Of a DNA stretch of 23,155 nucleotides, positions 7,553 to 13,703 are shown in pieces. Source of the DNA: a virus. The notes under the pieces were generated by a model, which was given only the letters and a program-made list of their open reading frames with translations, did not search any database and was not told the origin of the DNA. The stretch lies in the IMG/VR virus record IMGVR_UViG_3300045482_000005, positions 1-23,155 of that record; one strand, 5' to 3'. The position numbers were made by a program, and so were the translations under genes. Every line of letters starts with the position of its first letter. Positions within the stretch are counted from its first letter, which is position 1.

Positions 7553-8270
7553 CTGCGGCGCCCTCCGTCTTCGGCGGCGTGATGGCCGTGATCCCAAACC
7601 GTGCCAGCCGCTTGGCCAGCTCGTCGTCGCTCATGGACCGAGCATCGATGGTCGCGTCGACCTGCACCTTGTCGCCGTAGACCCGCGGCTTGAGCTTCGC
7701 CGCCACCCATTTGCGTGCATCAACGCGCAACTTCGCGCGCTGCACCGCTGCATGGTTCGTCACCGGCCGGCCGTCTTCGTCTTCTGCCAGGTCGCTGCCG
7801 TCGTCGTCGCTGATGGACACGATCTCGTCGGCCAGCTTGTCGGAGCGGTCCTCGCGCGCACGCGCGTATTTGGCGTCTCTCTCAGGGTCGGCGGCGATCC
7901 AATCGCGGATCGTGCTGTAGCTCAGGCCCTGCTCTTGTGAGTAGGCCCACAAGTTTCCGCCGGACACGATGTAGTCGCACAGGGCCGTGATGGCACGAGC
8001 GGGGTCGGCGCTCCACTTCTGCCACGGGGTTTGCGGGGTCTCTGCGGCTGCTGCCGGTGCCGGCTTTGCCTTCTTGGAGCGGGCGCCCGGAGTTGAACCG
8101 GGCGACTCCGACGTAGAAGGACGGCGCCCTGCCAGTTGAGCTACGCCCCCCGCGGGTTGCTTGGGTTTGGCCGCGACCTTCTTGGCCGCCGGGCGCTTTG
8201 CCGGGGCCTTCTTCGGGTCAGGGGTGGTCGCCTTGGCCTTGGTGGGCTTCGGCGTACTCTTGCGCGCCAT
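7539..8270 (-). CDS. terS: Small terminase subunit with a tRNA-like insert
   Basis: Encodes 243 residues. It recognises phage DNA and recruits the large subunit for packaging. The conserved part is residues 83-215: an HTH-like segment (ITALCDYIVSGGNLWAYSQE, LSYSTIRDWIAADP) followed by YARAREDRSDKLADEIVSI and AKLRVDARKWVAAKLKP, typical of Sf6-like and related small terminases. The first 80 residues are Lys/Ala/Pro-rich and probably disordered. Residues 41-66 within this linker are the translation of a complete tRNA-shaped sequence (separate entry). The ATG at 8270 has GAGG about nine bases upstream; a longer frame to 8324 lacks a site. It is the first gene of the late operon. Confidence 0.88.
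   Translation of the reverse strand: MARKSTPKPTKAKATTPDPKKAPAKRPAAKKVAAKPKQPAGGVAQLAGRRPSTSESPGSTPGARSKKAKPAPAAAAETPQTPWQKWSADPARAITALCDYIVSGGNLWAYSQEQGLSYSTIRDWIAADPERDAKYARAREDRSDKLADEIVSISDDDGSDLAEDEDGRPVTNHAAVQRAKLRVDARKWVAAKLKPRVYGDKVQVDATIDARSMSDDELAKRLARFGITAITPPKTEGAADGGD
8075..8150 (-). tRNA. tRNA-Arg(UCU)-like sequence embedded in terS
   Basis: Read on the minus strand, 76 bases fold as a canonical cloverleaf including an encoded CCA. It has T8 A9; D-stem GCTC/GGGC with an eight-base loop holding A14, G18 G19 and A21; anticodon loop CTTCTAC with T33, anticodon TCT (34-36) and A37; a five-base variable loop; T-arm CCCGG, TTCAACT, CCGGG; discriminator T73; CCA at 8077-8075. Two pairs are broken: G2-G71 in the acceptor and T30-T40 in the anticodon stem. 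Each is one substitution from pairing. The first base is also the first base of codon 41 of terS, same strand. It may be a decayed, captured or still functional tRNA; the T discriminator is unusual for bacterial tRNA-Arg. Confidence 0.7.
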
Positions 8271-8313
8271 CCGTGTGTCCTCGTGGTGGTGGGCAGCCGC
8301 GAGGGAAAGAACG

Positions 8314-8336
8314 GCCCAGGGCACCAGGCCCCGGGC
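8314..8336 (-). terminator. GC-rich hairpin upstream of the late operon, possible terminator
   Basis: On the minus strand GCCCGGGGC and GCCCTGGGC pair over nine bases (one G-T) around the loop CTGGT, followed by the moderately T-rich CGTTCTTTCCC. It lies between the end of the early region and the terS start. A terminator here could limit readthrough into the late genes until antitermination, as at lambda tR'. The T-tract is imperfect, so it is only a candidate. The rest of 8271-8433 holds no open frame that I would call. Confidence 0.35.
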
Positions 8337-8433
8337 GTTCCACCAGTCCCCACTGGCTGCGATGGCAACTGCTTACCATCAAGGATGAGTAGAACCTGGG
8401 TTTTGCCGGAGTCAACGAGGCCGCATTGCGGGC

Positions 8434-8461
8434 TTGACTTCACACCAATGTGGTGTATAGT
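8434..8461 (+). promoter_or_regulatory. Promoter of the plus-strand island
   Basis: The -35 TTGACT (8434-8439) and -10 TATAGT (8456-8461) are separated by 16 bases. Both are near consensus, so this is one of the best sigma-70-like promoters in the window. Transcription would start near 8467-8469, just at the ATG of a 16-codon frame, and run into the four-gene island. The spacer holds a palindrome listed separately. Confidence 0.65.
8442..8456 (+). promoter_or_regulatory. Palindromic operator between -35 and -10
   Basis: ACACCA-ATG-TGGTGT is a perfect six-base inverted repeat with a three-base spacer. It fills the promoter spacer and touches the -10 box, so a bound protein would block RNA polymerase. 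The natural candidate ligand is the HTH protein encoded last in the same operon. No second copy of this palindrome was noticed in the window. Confidence 0.6.
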
Positions 8462-8467
8462 TCAGGC

Positions 8468-8518
8468 ATGGTGATCGAGTTGATCGCCACCGACGCCAGG
8501 CGGGTCCTGGCTCTCTGA
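8468..8518 (+). CDS. Possible 16-residue leader peptide, perhaps leaderless
   Basis: The frame ATG GTG ATC ... TGA encodes MVIELIATDARRVLAL. The ATG sits at the expected transcription start of the promoter, so the message would be leaderless. The stop codon runs into the GAGGAG ribosome site of the next gene, which would couple the two. It is too short to be sure of; chance is a fair alternative. Confidence 0.25.
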   Translation: MVIELIATDARRVLAL

Positions 8519-8528
8519 GGAGATCATC

Positions 8529-8801
8529 ATGAGCACCCGCACCACCTTTTTCACCCTCCGGGCACCGGGCCCGGCAGTACTGGTCGCCGACGCCTGCGAG
8601 GCCCTGCCCGACACGGGCGAGCACGCGCGCCGGATGGCTCTGACCGAGCACTCGGTCATCAAGACCGGCCACCGCGCCGGCCACTGGAGCCGCGAGGCGC
8701 TGGAGCGTCTGGCCACCCGTCACGGGATGGCGCTGGTATCCGCCTACTCGATCGCCCGCGACAGCAATGGATGGATCGAGGCGTCGCGCAGCAGTATCTA
8801 A
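8529..8801 (+). CDS. Small orphan protein, first main gene of the plus-strand island
   Basis: Encodes 90 residues. GAGGAG lies six bases before the ATG. The protein is soluble and mixed alpha/beta, with TTFFTLRAPGPAVLVADACE at the start and HWSREALERLATRHGMALVSA in the middle. No family is recognised. It is first in a self-regulated unit of small genes ending in an HTH regulator, oriented against the late and early operons on either side. That setting is typical of phage accessory genes such as counter-defence proteins, but nothing in the sequence shows the activity. Confidence 0.75.
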   Translation: MSTRTTFFTLRAPGPAVLVADACEALPDTGEHARRMALTEHSVIKTGHRAGHWSREALERLATRHGMALVSAYSIARDSNGWIEASRSSI

Positions 8802-8858
8802 CTCCCACCCCCGGCCCTGCACGCGGGGCCTGCGCACAGAACGCACGAAAGGACCATC

Positions 8859-9176
8859 ATGAGCACCACCTACGTCATCCACTGCGAGCCCGGCTACTTC
8901 GAGGGCGACATCCACGGCCGTGACAAGCCCTACATCCTGCTCAGCGAGCGCGACGGGCGAGCCATCGCCCTGGCCTCCAGCGACGAGGCCGAGCGCATCG
9001 CTGCGATGATGGAGCCCTCGGGCGGCGTGCAGCTCGACGACAACCAGCACTCCCTGCCGACCTACAGCGTCCAGGCCGCCCCTGCCGGCACGGCGCCGAT
9101 GACGATGCGCGAGGCCATGCGGGCGCTCGACCTGCACCACGACTACCGCGAAGACGGCTCCCGCATCACGGCATGA
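8859..9176 (+). CDS. Small acidic orphan protein in the plus-strand island
   Basis: Encodes 105 residues, with AAAGGA seven bases before the ATG. The 57 bases between it and the previous gene include a C-rich and G-rich stretch (CCCCCGGCCCTGCACGCGGGGC) that could fold weakly. The protein is acidic and mixed alpha/beta: YVIHCEPGYFEGDIHG, KPYILLSERDGRAIALASSD and a C-terminal helix MTMREAMRALDLHHDY. No motif or family is recognised. The end overlaps the next start by four bases. Confidence 0.75.
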   Translation: MSTTYVIHCEPGYFEGDIHGRDKPYILLSERDGRAIALASSDEAERIAAMMEPSGGVQLDDNQHSLPTYSVQAAPAGTAPMTMREAMRALDLHHDYREDGSRITA

Positions 9177-9421
9177 CCAGCAAGCACTACAGGTGGCAGC
9201 AGCGCTGGCGGCGCGAGCCTTCGGGCCATCTGCTGCATGACAGCGGCCTGCGCGTGCTCGTGACGCGAGGGCCGGACTACACCGACCTGCAGGCCTCGCC
9301 CGACACGCTGGAAGCCTGGCAGGCCTTCGAGGCTGCGCGCGGCGTGCCGATGCACGACATGCTGGCGAGGCTGCAGCGCCTGATCCGGGAGGCCGAGCAA
9401 TGGCACAGACTGAATGCGTGA
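9173..9421 (+). CDS. Small basic orphan protein in the plus-strand island
   Basis: Encodes 82 residues, starting at an ATGA overlap with the preceding gene. Its N-terminus is basic and aromatic (SKHYRWQQRWRREPSGHLL). A beta hairpin (LRVLVTRGPDYTDLQ) and two helices follow (TLEAWQAFEAARGV, MLARLQRLIREAEQ). No family is recognised. It overlaps the HTH gene that follows by 22 bases. Confidence 0.7.
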   Translation: MTSKHYRWQQRWRREPSGHLLHDSGLRVLVTRGPDYTDLQASPDTLEAWQAFEAARGVPMHDMLARLQRLIREAEQWHRLNA

Positions 9422-9636
9422 TCTATTCCATCGCGCCACCGCTGCCCGAGGACATCGTGACTGCCCGGCTCATGGCTGGGCACACCCAGTCCCAGGCTGC
9501 TGCATGCGTCCACCGCCCAGGCTACCGCTCGTGGCAGAACTGGGAGCGCGGCACCGCCCAGATGCCCGCCGACACGTGGGAGCTGTACCTGCTCAAGACA
9601 GGGCAGCACCCCGTGCACACGCTCCGAAAACGATAG
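9400..9636 (+). CDS. XRE-like HTH regulator closing the plus-strand island
   Basis: Encodes 78 residues. The central segment TARLMAGHTQSQAAACV, HRPGYRSWQNWERGT is a helix-turn-helix of the XRE/Cro type, followed by MPADTWELYLLKTGQHP, a pattern common in small phage and plasmid HTH proteins. It probably binds DNA as a dimer. As the last gene of a four-gene unit whose promoter carries a palindrome, it likely represses its own operon, as Aca proteins do in anti-CRISPR operons. The likeness to Aca2 (RSWQ-x-WE-x-G) is generic for the HTH and not proof of family. Confidence 0.82.
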   Translation: MAQTECVIYSIAPPLPEDIVTARLMAGHTQSQAAACVHRPGYRSWQNWERGTAQMPADTWELYLLKTGQHPVHTLRKR

Positions 9637-9653
9637 CCGCCCGCGACCCGGAG

Positions 9654-9881
9654 TCAACGGGACGCCAGGATCTCCACGGCCCTTTGCCGGGCCTCGATGG
9701 TCTTGGTGTCGGCCTGCTGCCAGCGCTTGCAGGAGTGGCCGAAGGCGTGGAAGGTGGCCCGGTAGGCGCTGCCTGTGCAGTTGATGAGCCCGAGCCTGGC
9801 CATCTCGACCAGGATCTCGTTGCGCTTGGCGTCCCGGCGGTCACGCATGGCGGCGTGGGTGCAGGTCAGGCAGGTGGTCAT
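9654..9881 (-). CDS. Small Cys/His protein, last gene of the early operon
   Basis: Encodes 75 residues, starting at an ATGA overlap. CLTCTHA at residues 4-10 with later Cys and His (INCTGSAY, FHAFGHSCKRW) suggests a zinc site. A basic helix (MRDRRDAKRNEILVEMARLG) lies between. Such small Cys-rich proteins are frequent in ninR-like regions, with mostly unknown roles. Its stop faces the end of the plus-strand island across 17 bases, where no clear terminator is seen. Confidence 0.7.
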   Translation of the reverse strand: MTTCLTCTHAAMRDRRDAKRNEILVEMARLGLINCTGSAYRATFHAFGHSCKRWQQADTKTIEARQRAVEILASR

Positions 9882-10288
9882 GTGTCCTTGCGATCCAGGA
9901 AACGCCGGATGCGCTCAACCAGTTCATCGCGGTTGTCTCCGGCGATGCCGAAGGCGCCCATGGAACGCATGAAGCGCGCGGCCCATTCCAGCAGTTCTTT
10001 CGCTTCCTGCAGGTCCCTCCGAAGCAGCTTCTCTTCGGCGGTCACCACCCCCTGAGCCGGCTCGGCGTCCTGCGTTGGCTCCGAGGTGGCCTCCTTGATG
10101 GCCTGCTGGATCTGGAGGACGGCGCGGATTTCGTAGGCGGCAAACTCCCAGCGACAGCCTCTGACCTGCAACCCTTCGACAAATCCGCGCAGGCCATTGA
10201 AGACCTCTTGGGTCACGCGCTCATCCGGGGCCTGCCCCCGCATCCTGCACAGCGCCCTGGCGGCGCGCTCGATCTGGTCTTCGGTCAT
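9878..10288 (-). CDS. Unknown early protein, helical
   Basis: Encodes 136 residues, mostly helical. The N-terminus TEDQIERAARALCRMRGQAPDE resembles a short element seen at the start of many phage proteins. A long middle helix holds YEIRAVLQIQQAIKEAT, and the C-terminal part is LLRRDLQEAKELLEWAARF. No enzyme motif or membrane segment is seen. It is in the distal part of the early operon, coupled to the next gene by an ATGA; a 12-base gap separates it from the gene before. Confidence 0.7.
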   Translation of the reverse strand: MTEDQIERAARALCRMRGQAPDERVTQEVFNGLRGFVEGLQVRGCRWEFAAYEIRAVLQIQQAIKEATSEPTQDAEPAQGVVTAEEKLLRRDLQEAKELLEWAARFMRSMGAFGIAGDNRDELVERIRRFLDRKDT

Positions 10289-10300
10289 CGTCGGGTCCTC

Positions 10301-10801
10301 TCAGAAGGGGTTGTTCACGTAGTCGGGCACCGGCACGCCCTTGGGCCACAGCCGGCGCTCCAGCAGTTCCTGCACGGTGTCCTGGTGGGCTTTCCACCAC
10401 ATCGCCTTGCGCTCGTGCTCGGTCAGCCGGGAGCCTTGGTCCAGGTCGCCGTGGCAGGTCGAGCACAGGCTCGCGCAGCGGTTGTCGTCGGCCTTGATGC
10501 TCTTGCCTTTGCCGTGCACGGCCCAGTTGGAGTGCGCACCGCAGACCGTGCCGTCGTCCTTCCCGCAGTTCTGGCAGGGGATCAGGCGGTAGGCCTTCAT
10601 GAGGTCTGCGCTGCGCACGTAGGCGCGCTTCTCGATCCTGGGTGACTGGCCCAGCCGGAACGGCGCGGCCTGGCGCTGCAGCTTCGGAGCCGGCCGGCGC
10701 TCGGACTTCAGCAGTTCGGCGGCCTCCAGGGCCTGCACCACTTCCCGGCGCTCGCAGCCGAGGGCGCGGGCCAGGGCGCGGATCTCGCGGTCGGGGGTCA
10801 T
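10301..10801 (-). CDS. Zinc-binding HNH-like protein, resembling YbcO/DUF1364
   Basis: Encodes 166 residues. Its N-terminal 35 residues form a small HTH-like region (REIRALARALGCERREVVQAL). The C-terminal half carries C76-x2-C79, C87-x2-H90, then HGKGKSIKADD and C113-x2-C116-H117. This spacing of Cys pairs, a basic GKG-IKA segment and a final CxxCH matches the DUF1364/YbcO group of lambdoid phages, a small HNH-fold nuclease family. The ATG at 10801 overlaps the upstream stop in an ATGA; a longer frame is not needed. A nuclease acting in recombination is likely but not shown. Confidence 0.75.
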   Translation of the reverse strand: MTPDREIRALARALGCERREVVQALEAAELLKSERRPAPKLQRQAAPFRLGQSPRIEKRAYVRSADLMKAYRLIPCQNCGKDDGTVCGAHSNWAVHGKGKSIKADDNRCASLCSTCHGDLDQGSRLTEHERKAMWWKAHQDTVQELLERRLWPKGVPVPDYVNNPF

Positions 10802-11235
10802 GCTGCACCTACCGTTGATCGTTTCGCGGGCGACTTGGGGGGATGAGGCTTCTTGATCTTCCGTCGCTTGCTCAGACACACCCAGCACATGTCATCGTCG
10901 TCGGTGCCGAGCCACCTGAAAATGGACCGTCTGTGCTCGTAGTTGCCACAATCGCAGCGCACCACCCACTTTGCACCCTGCTTGCCGCCCCCCTGGTTCG
11001 CTGCGTAGCCGATGATCGTCATTCGGCCTCGCCGACGCCCGGGAAGTTCGGCCAGCTCCGGCTTGTTCCTCAGCGCTTCCTGGGGAATCTTCCGTGTTGC
11101 CAGGGCCTCAGAGGAGAACACACGGTTGTCCTTGCGGATGTTTGGCGCCCACAAGTCCTCGGGCTTGGCCTTCTTGACCACCCTCATCGCCACCCGGTCG
11201 ATGGGAATGTGGTTCACAAGCAACTTCTCGATCAT
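10798..11235 (-). CDS. Zinc-ribbon phage protein, unknown
   Basis: Encodes 145 residues from the ATG at 11235 (ATGA overlap); the open frame upstream is not used. After a helical, basic N-terminus (NHIPIDRVAMRVVKKAKPEDL) there is a beta-rich zinc ribbon: GRMTIIGYA, KWVVRCDCGNYEHRRSIFR, MCWVCLSKRRK, giving CxC and CxxC as likely metal ligands. The tail is Lys/Pro-rich. Proteins with a VRC-CG-YE-RR core of this kind occur in the nin-like regions of many phages. Nucleic acid binding is a reasonable guess. Confidence 0.75.
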   Translation of the reverse strand: MIEKLLVNHIPIDRVAMRVVKKAKPEDLWAPNIRKDNRVFSSEALATRKIPQEALRNKPELAELPGRRRGRMTIIGYAANQGGGKQGAKWVVRCDCGNYEHRRSIFRWLGTDDDDMCWVCLSKRRKIKKPHPPKSPAKRSTVGAA

Positions 11236-11426
11236 GCTGCAAGCTCCAGCGCCATCTGGCGCGGATCGGTTTCGGGTTGCGCGCTGCGGATGCGCACGGC
11301 CTTGCGCCTGGGCTGGATCAGGCCGGCCAGGCGGGCGCACTTCGGTCCCCAGTGCTGGTAGCCCCGGCGCGTCAGGATCGACAGCGCGGAGCGGGAAAGG
11401 GGCTTTTTGCAGCGTGTGCAGCGCAT
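11232..11426 (-). CDS. Very small CxxC protein, unknown
   Basis: Encodes 64 residues. The ATG at 11426 overlaps the upstream stop by one base, and the stop overlaps the next start. MRCTRCKKPL gives one CxxC; W26 GPKC30 may complete a half zinc site. The rest is basic (LIQPRRKAVRIRSA). The open frame extends upstream inside the neighbouring gene, but that part is an out-of-frame shadow. It resembles the small zinc-binding proteins of nin regions; the function is unknown. Confidence 0.68.
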   Translation of the reverse strand: MRCTRCKKPLSRSALSILTRRGYQHWGPKCARLAGLIQPRRKAVRIRSAQPETDPRQMALELAA

Positions 11427-12007
11427 CAGGCGGCCTCCCGCATTACGCTGGACCGGCGGGCGACCTCGCACAGCCACTCCGCAAGCTCCGGAGGGGTCGC
11501 CTCGAACTCCCGCTTGCTGATGGATGGCCGGCAGCGCGCCTTGTCCCTGCCGCTCCACAGGCCCACCGTGTGCGTCGCCTCGCCAAGGCGCATTGGAATG
11601 GGTGGAATGTCCGCCGGCTCGCATCCGACGATGTACAGGCGGGTCCGCTTGCGTGCGCGATGGCCCCACCAGTGCTGGTCGATGATGAGCGTCCAACCCC
11701 CATGCTCGTCCCGCATCCCCGGTTCGGGAAGGCCCGCGACCTTCCAGAGAGTAGAGAGCTGCGGGTGCTCGAGGACGCCACCCCACTGACGAACATGGCG
11801 GATGGCGAGGTGAGCCAGGTCCTTCTCGCCATCCCTCGGCTTCGCGCAGTGTCGAAGACTTGCCCAGGCCCGGCACGGCGGATGCGCCACCACCGGCACG
11901 CCGCCAGGCCAGTTTCGGGCGTCCCTCGCCTCGTCCCAGGCATCGACCCCGGGCATGGTCTTGTAGATCGAGTCCGCGCGCACGAACAGGGCGGCTACCT
12001 CACGCAT
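11426..12007 (-). CDS. C5 DNA methyltransferase-like protein, minimal or degenerate
   Basis: Encodes 193 residues. Three segments fit cytosine-C5 methyltransferases: AHPPCRAWASL (motif IV-like, C45), GGVLEHPQ (motif VI-like, but EHP rather than ENV) and ARKRTRLYIVGC (motif VIII-like RxRxxxVG). The SAM-binding FxGxG at the start is not evident (VAALFVRADSIY), and there is room for no target recognition domain. So it has the fold's signature but probably not the standard activity. The ATG at 12007 overlaps the previous stop by eight bases; a start at 12028 would include an Arg run and is less likely. Confidence 0.68.
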   Translation of the reverse strand: MREVAALFVRADSIYKTMPGVDAWDEARDARNWPGGVPVVAHPPCRAWASLRHCAKPRDGEKDLAHLAIRHVRQWGGVLEHPQLSTLWKVAGLPEPGMRDEHGGWTLIIDQHWWGHRARKRTRLYIVGCEPADIPPIPMRLGEATHTVGLWSGRDKARCRPSISKREFEATPPELAEWLCEVARRSSVMREAA

Positions 12008-12194
12008 GCTCGGCCTCCTCCGGCGCAATCCTGAACTCGCACTCGAACGCGATCACCGCAGGAGGTGCCATGTGCGCCACTCGCGGGTGGTCGATCGGTG
12101 CGGCTGTGCGGCGCAGGCAGTCCTCGCAGCCCTCGCGCCATTGGCCTTCGGCTTGCACTCCTGGGCAGCGGGCGACATCGGCGGGTAGGTTCAT
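12000..12194 (-). CDS. Small Cys-rich nin-region protein, unknown
   Basis: Encodes 64 residues from an ATG in an ATGA overlap with ninB. NLPADVARCPG, then WREGCEDCLRR gives three Cys that could bind zinc, and the C-terminal half has AVIAFECEFRI and an acidic end. The short N-terminus MNLP-D-ARCPG is common among phage proteins of this size. No activity is known to me. Confidence 0.72.
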   Translation of the reverse strand: MNLPADVARCPGVQAEGQWREGCEDCLRRTAAPIDHPRVAHMAPPAVIAFECEFRIAPEEAEHA

Positions 12195-12652
12195 GCCACC
12201 TCCTCCATCAGCCCGGCCCACTCTCGGCCCAGGCTCGCCGGGCGCCACTGCACGCCATGCTCGTCGCCCCAGGCCATGATGTAGTCGCTCAACTCCACGC
12301 ACTCCGCCCGCGTCAGCTTCGAGGTGTGGCGAAACACCACGTCCACGCCGTGCCCGTCGATGGCCGGCAGGAACTCCACCGGGTCGCCCCGCGAGCGCAG
12401 CCACGCCGCCGTGAGAAGGCGCTTCCAGGTATCGGTGTCGCGCTTTCGGCCCATCCACTCCACCTGCCGGGCGATGTCGCCGATGCGGGAATGCAGGAGC
12501 CGGTTCTGGGCATCGCTGCGCGTCTCCAGGCGCACCTCGAGCACCAGCCTGTGGCCGGCGACCAGCATGGCCTTGATCCAGGCCCAGACCTGCGGCAACT
12601 GCTGCGCGGCCTGCTGCGCGGTGGCCAGCACCAGGGTTTGCTTGTCGCTCAC
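12191..12652 (-). CDS. ninB: NinB/Orf family recombination protein
   Basis: Encodes 153 residues from a GTG at 12652, chosen because GAGGAGG lies four bases upstream and the GTG overlaps the previous stop (GTGA). It follows lambda NinB (Orf) along its length. SDAQNRLLHSRIGDIARQVEW (SLDQNR...GDVSRQVEW in lambda) is the hallmark, followed by DTDTWKRLLTAAWL and, near the end, ELSDYIMAWGDEHGVQWRP. NinB binds single-stranded DNA and mediates the action of SSB and RecFOR-type recombination. It works well with the ERF annealing protein encoded at the right edge. Confidence 0.9.
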   Translation of the reverse strand: MSDKQTLVLATAQQAAQQLPQVWAWIKAMLVAGHRLVLEVRLETRSDAQNRLLHSRIGDIARQVEWMGRKRDTDTWKRLLTAAWLRSRGDPVEFLPAIDGHGVDVVFRHTSKLTRAECVELSDYIMAWGDEHGVQWRPASLGREWAGLMEEVA

Positions 12653-12942
12653 TGCACCTCCTCCACCATCCGCACCACCTCGGGCCGGCGCCCGGTGCGG
12701 AAGTGCACAGCCTCCTTCACCACTTCGGCCCGACCCTCCACGAAAGCACGGCCCAGGGGCGTGATGCGGCACACCTGGTTGCGGCCGTGGCCCGTGGCGG
12801 GCTCGATGAGTCCCAGCTCGCGCAGCCGCTCAATAGGCCAGTAGACGTTCGCCTTACCCCTCACGTGCCCGGTGATCTGAGAGGACATGGCAAGGCCGTC
12901 CATCTCGTACAGGCGGCGGATGGCGACCTTCCAGGCGCTCAT
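12649..12942 (-). CDS. Small winged-helix DNA-binding protein
   Basis: Encodes 97 residues; the ATG at 12942 is in an ATGA overlap. The sequence reads as a winged helix: VAIRRLYEMDGLAMSSQITGH, then WPIERLRELGLIEP (recognition helix and strand) and RNQVCRITPLGRAFVEG (wing). It may be a transcription regulator within the replication operon or act at the origin with the initiator and P-like proteins. No family name is offered. Confidence 0.75.
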   Translation of the reverse strand: MSAWKVAIRRLYEMDGLAMSSQITGHVRGKANVYWPIERLRELGLIEPATGHGRNQVCRITPLGRAFVEGRAEVVKEAVHFRTGRRPEVVRMVEEVQ

Positions 12943-13703
12943 GCACCAACCTCCTGGCGCATGGCCGGCGGCAAGGCGCCTGCCTCGACGCCAGCGAAAC
13001 CCGTGCTCGCGGGCGGCGCTTCTTCGTGAGCCATCAGGGCACACCTGGCCATGTCCACATGCGCCACCGGCAGGCGCTCGCCAGCTTTCACGCGGTCCAG
13101 CAGGCGCTCGGCCCACTCGGTGCCGCGGCGGATCGTCGGGGCCTCGACCTTGAGCGCGGCTGCGCGCACCTTGGCCTCGTCCCTTGACAGCGGCTCGGGC
13201 GCCGGCAGCGCCTTCGGCGGCGGCGGGATCTCGGCAGGCAGCTCGCCGCGCTCGACCTTGGCCTTGGCCTTCTCGAGCTCACCCTTCCACCGCTCGCCGT
13301 GCTTGGCGAGCTCGCCTGTGCGCAGCTCGTGCGCCATCTCGCGGTAGGCGTGGAAGACCCACGGCGCCGACCAGGTGCCCACCTCGCCGGCCTCGCGCTC
13401 CTTGGCGGCCGCCTGGGCCTCGTACCACAGCAGCGTGGGGTTCATCGGCGGGCGGCAGAGCTTCAGGAACTCGGGCAGGGTCGGGGGCCAGTCGCGCTGC
13501 TCGCACGCGGTCAACCCACGGCGCAGTTCGTCGCCAGACAGGCCGGCCAGCTTCTGCGCCCAGAAGGCCTTGAGCGTGGCCGGGTCTTGGCTCCCCCACT
13601 GGTCCACGAACTTCGAGCCGTACAGAGCGCCAAGCTCGGCAAAGATGCGCTCGATCCACTTCGTCGGCAAAGGCTCAGACGTCGATGTAGTCGCCAGTTG
13701 CAT
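12939..13703 (-). CDS. Replication protein P-like helicase loader
   Basis: Encodes 254 residues, with GGGAG seven bases before the ATG. The first 80 residues match the lambda P type domain: KWIERIFAELGALYGSKFVDQW, LKAFWAQKLAGLSGDELRRGL, DWPPTLPEFLKLCRPP. Lambda P recruits the host DnaB helicase to the O-bound origin. The middle is a long charged helix and a Pro-rich linker. The start lies 29 bases inside the upstream initiator gene, the usual O-P arrangement. The exact loader mechanism is inferred. Confidence 0.85.
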   Translation of the reverse strand: MQLATTSTSEPLPTKWIERIFAELGALYGSKFVDQWGSQDPATLKAFWAQKLAGLSGDELRRGLTACEQRDWPPTLPEFLKLCRPPMNPTLLWYEAQAAAKEREAGEVGTWSAPWVFHAYREMAHELRTGELAKHGERWKGELEKAKAKVERGELPAEIPPPPKALPAPEPLSRDEAKVRAAALKVEAPTIRRGTEWAERLLDRVKAGERLPVAHVDMARCALMAHEEAPPASTGFAGVEAGALPPAMRQEVGA

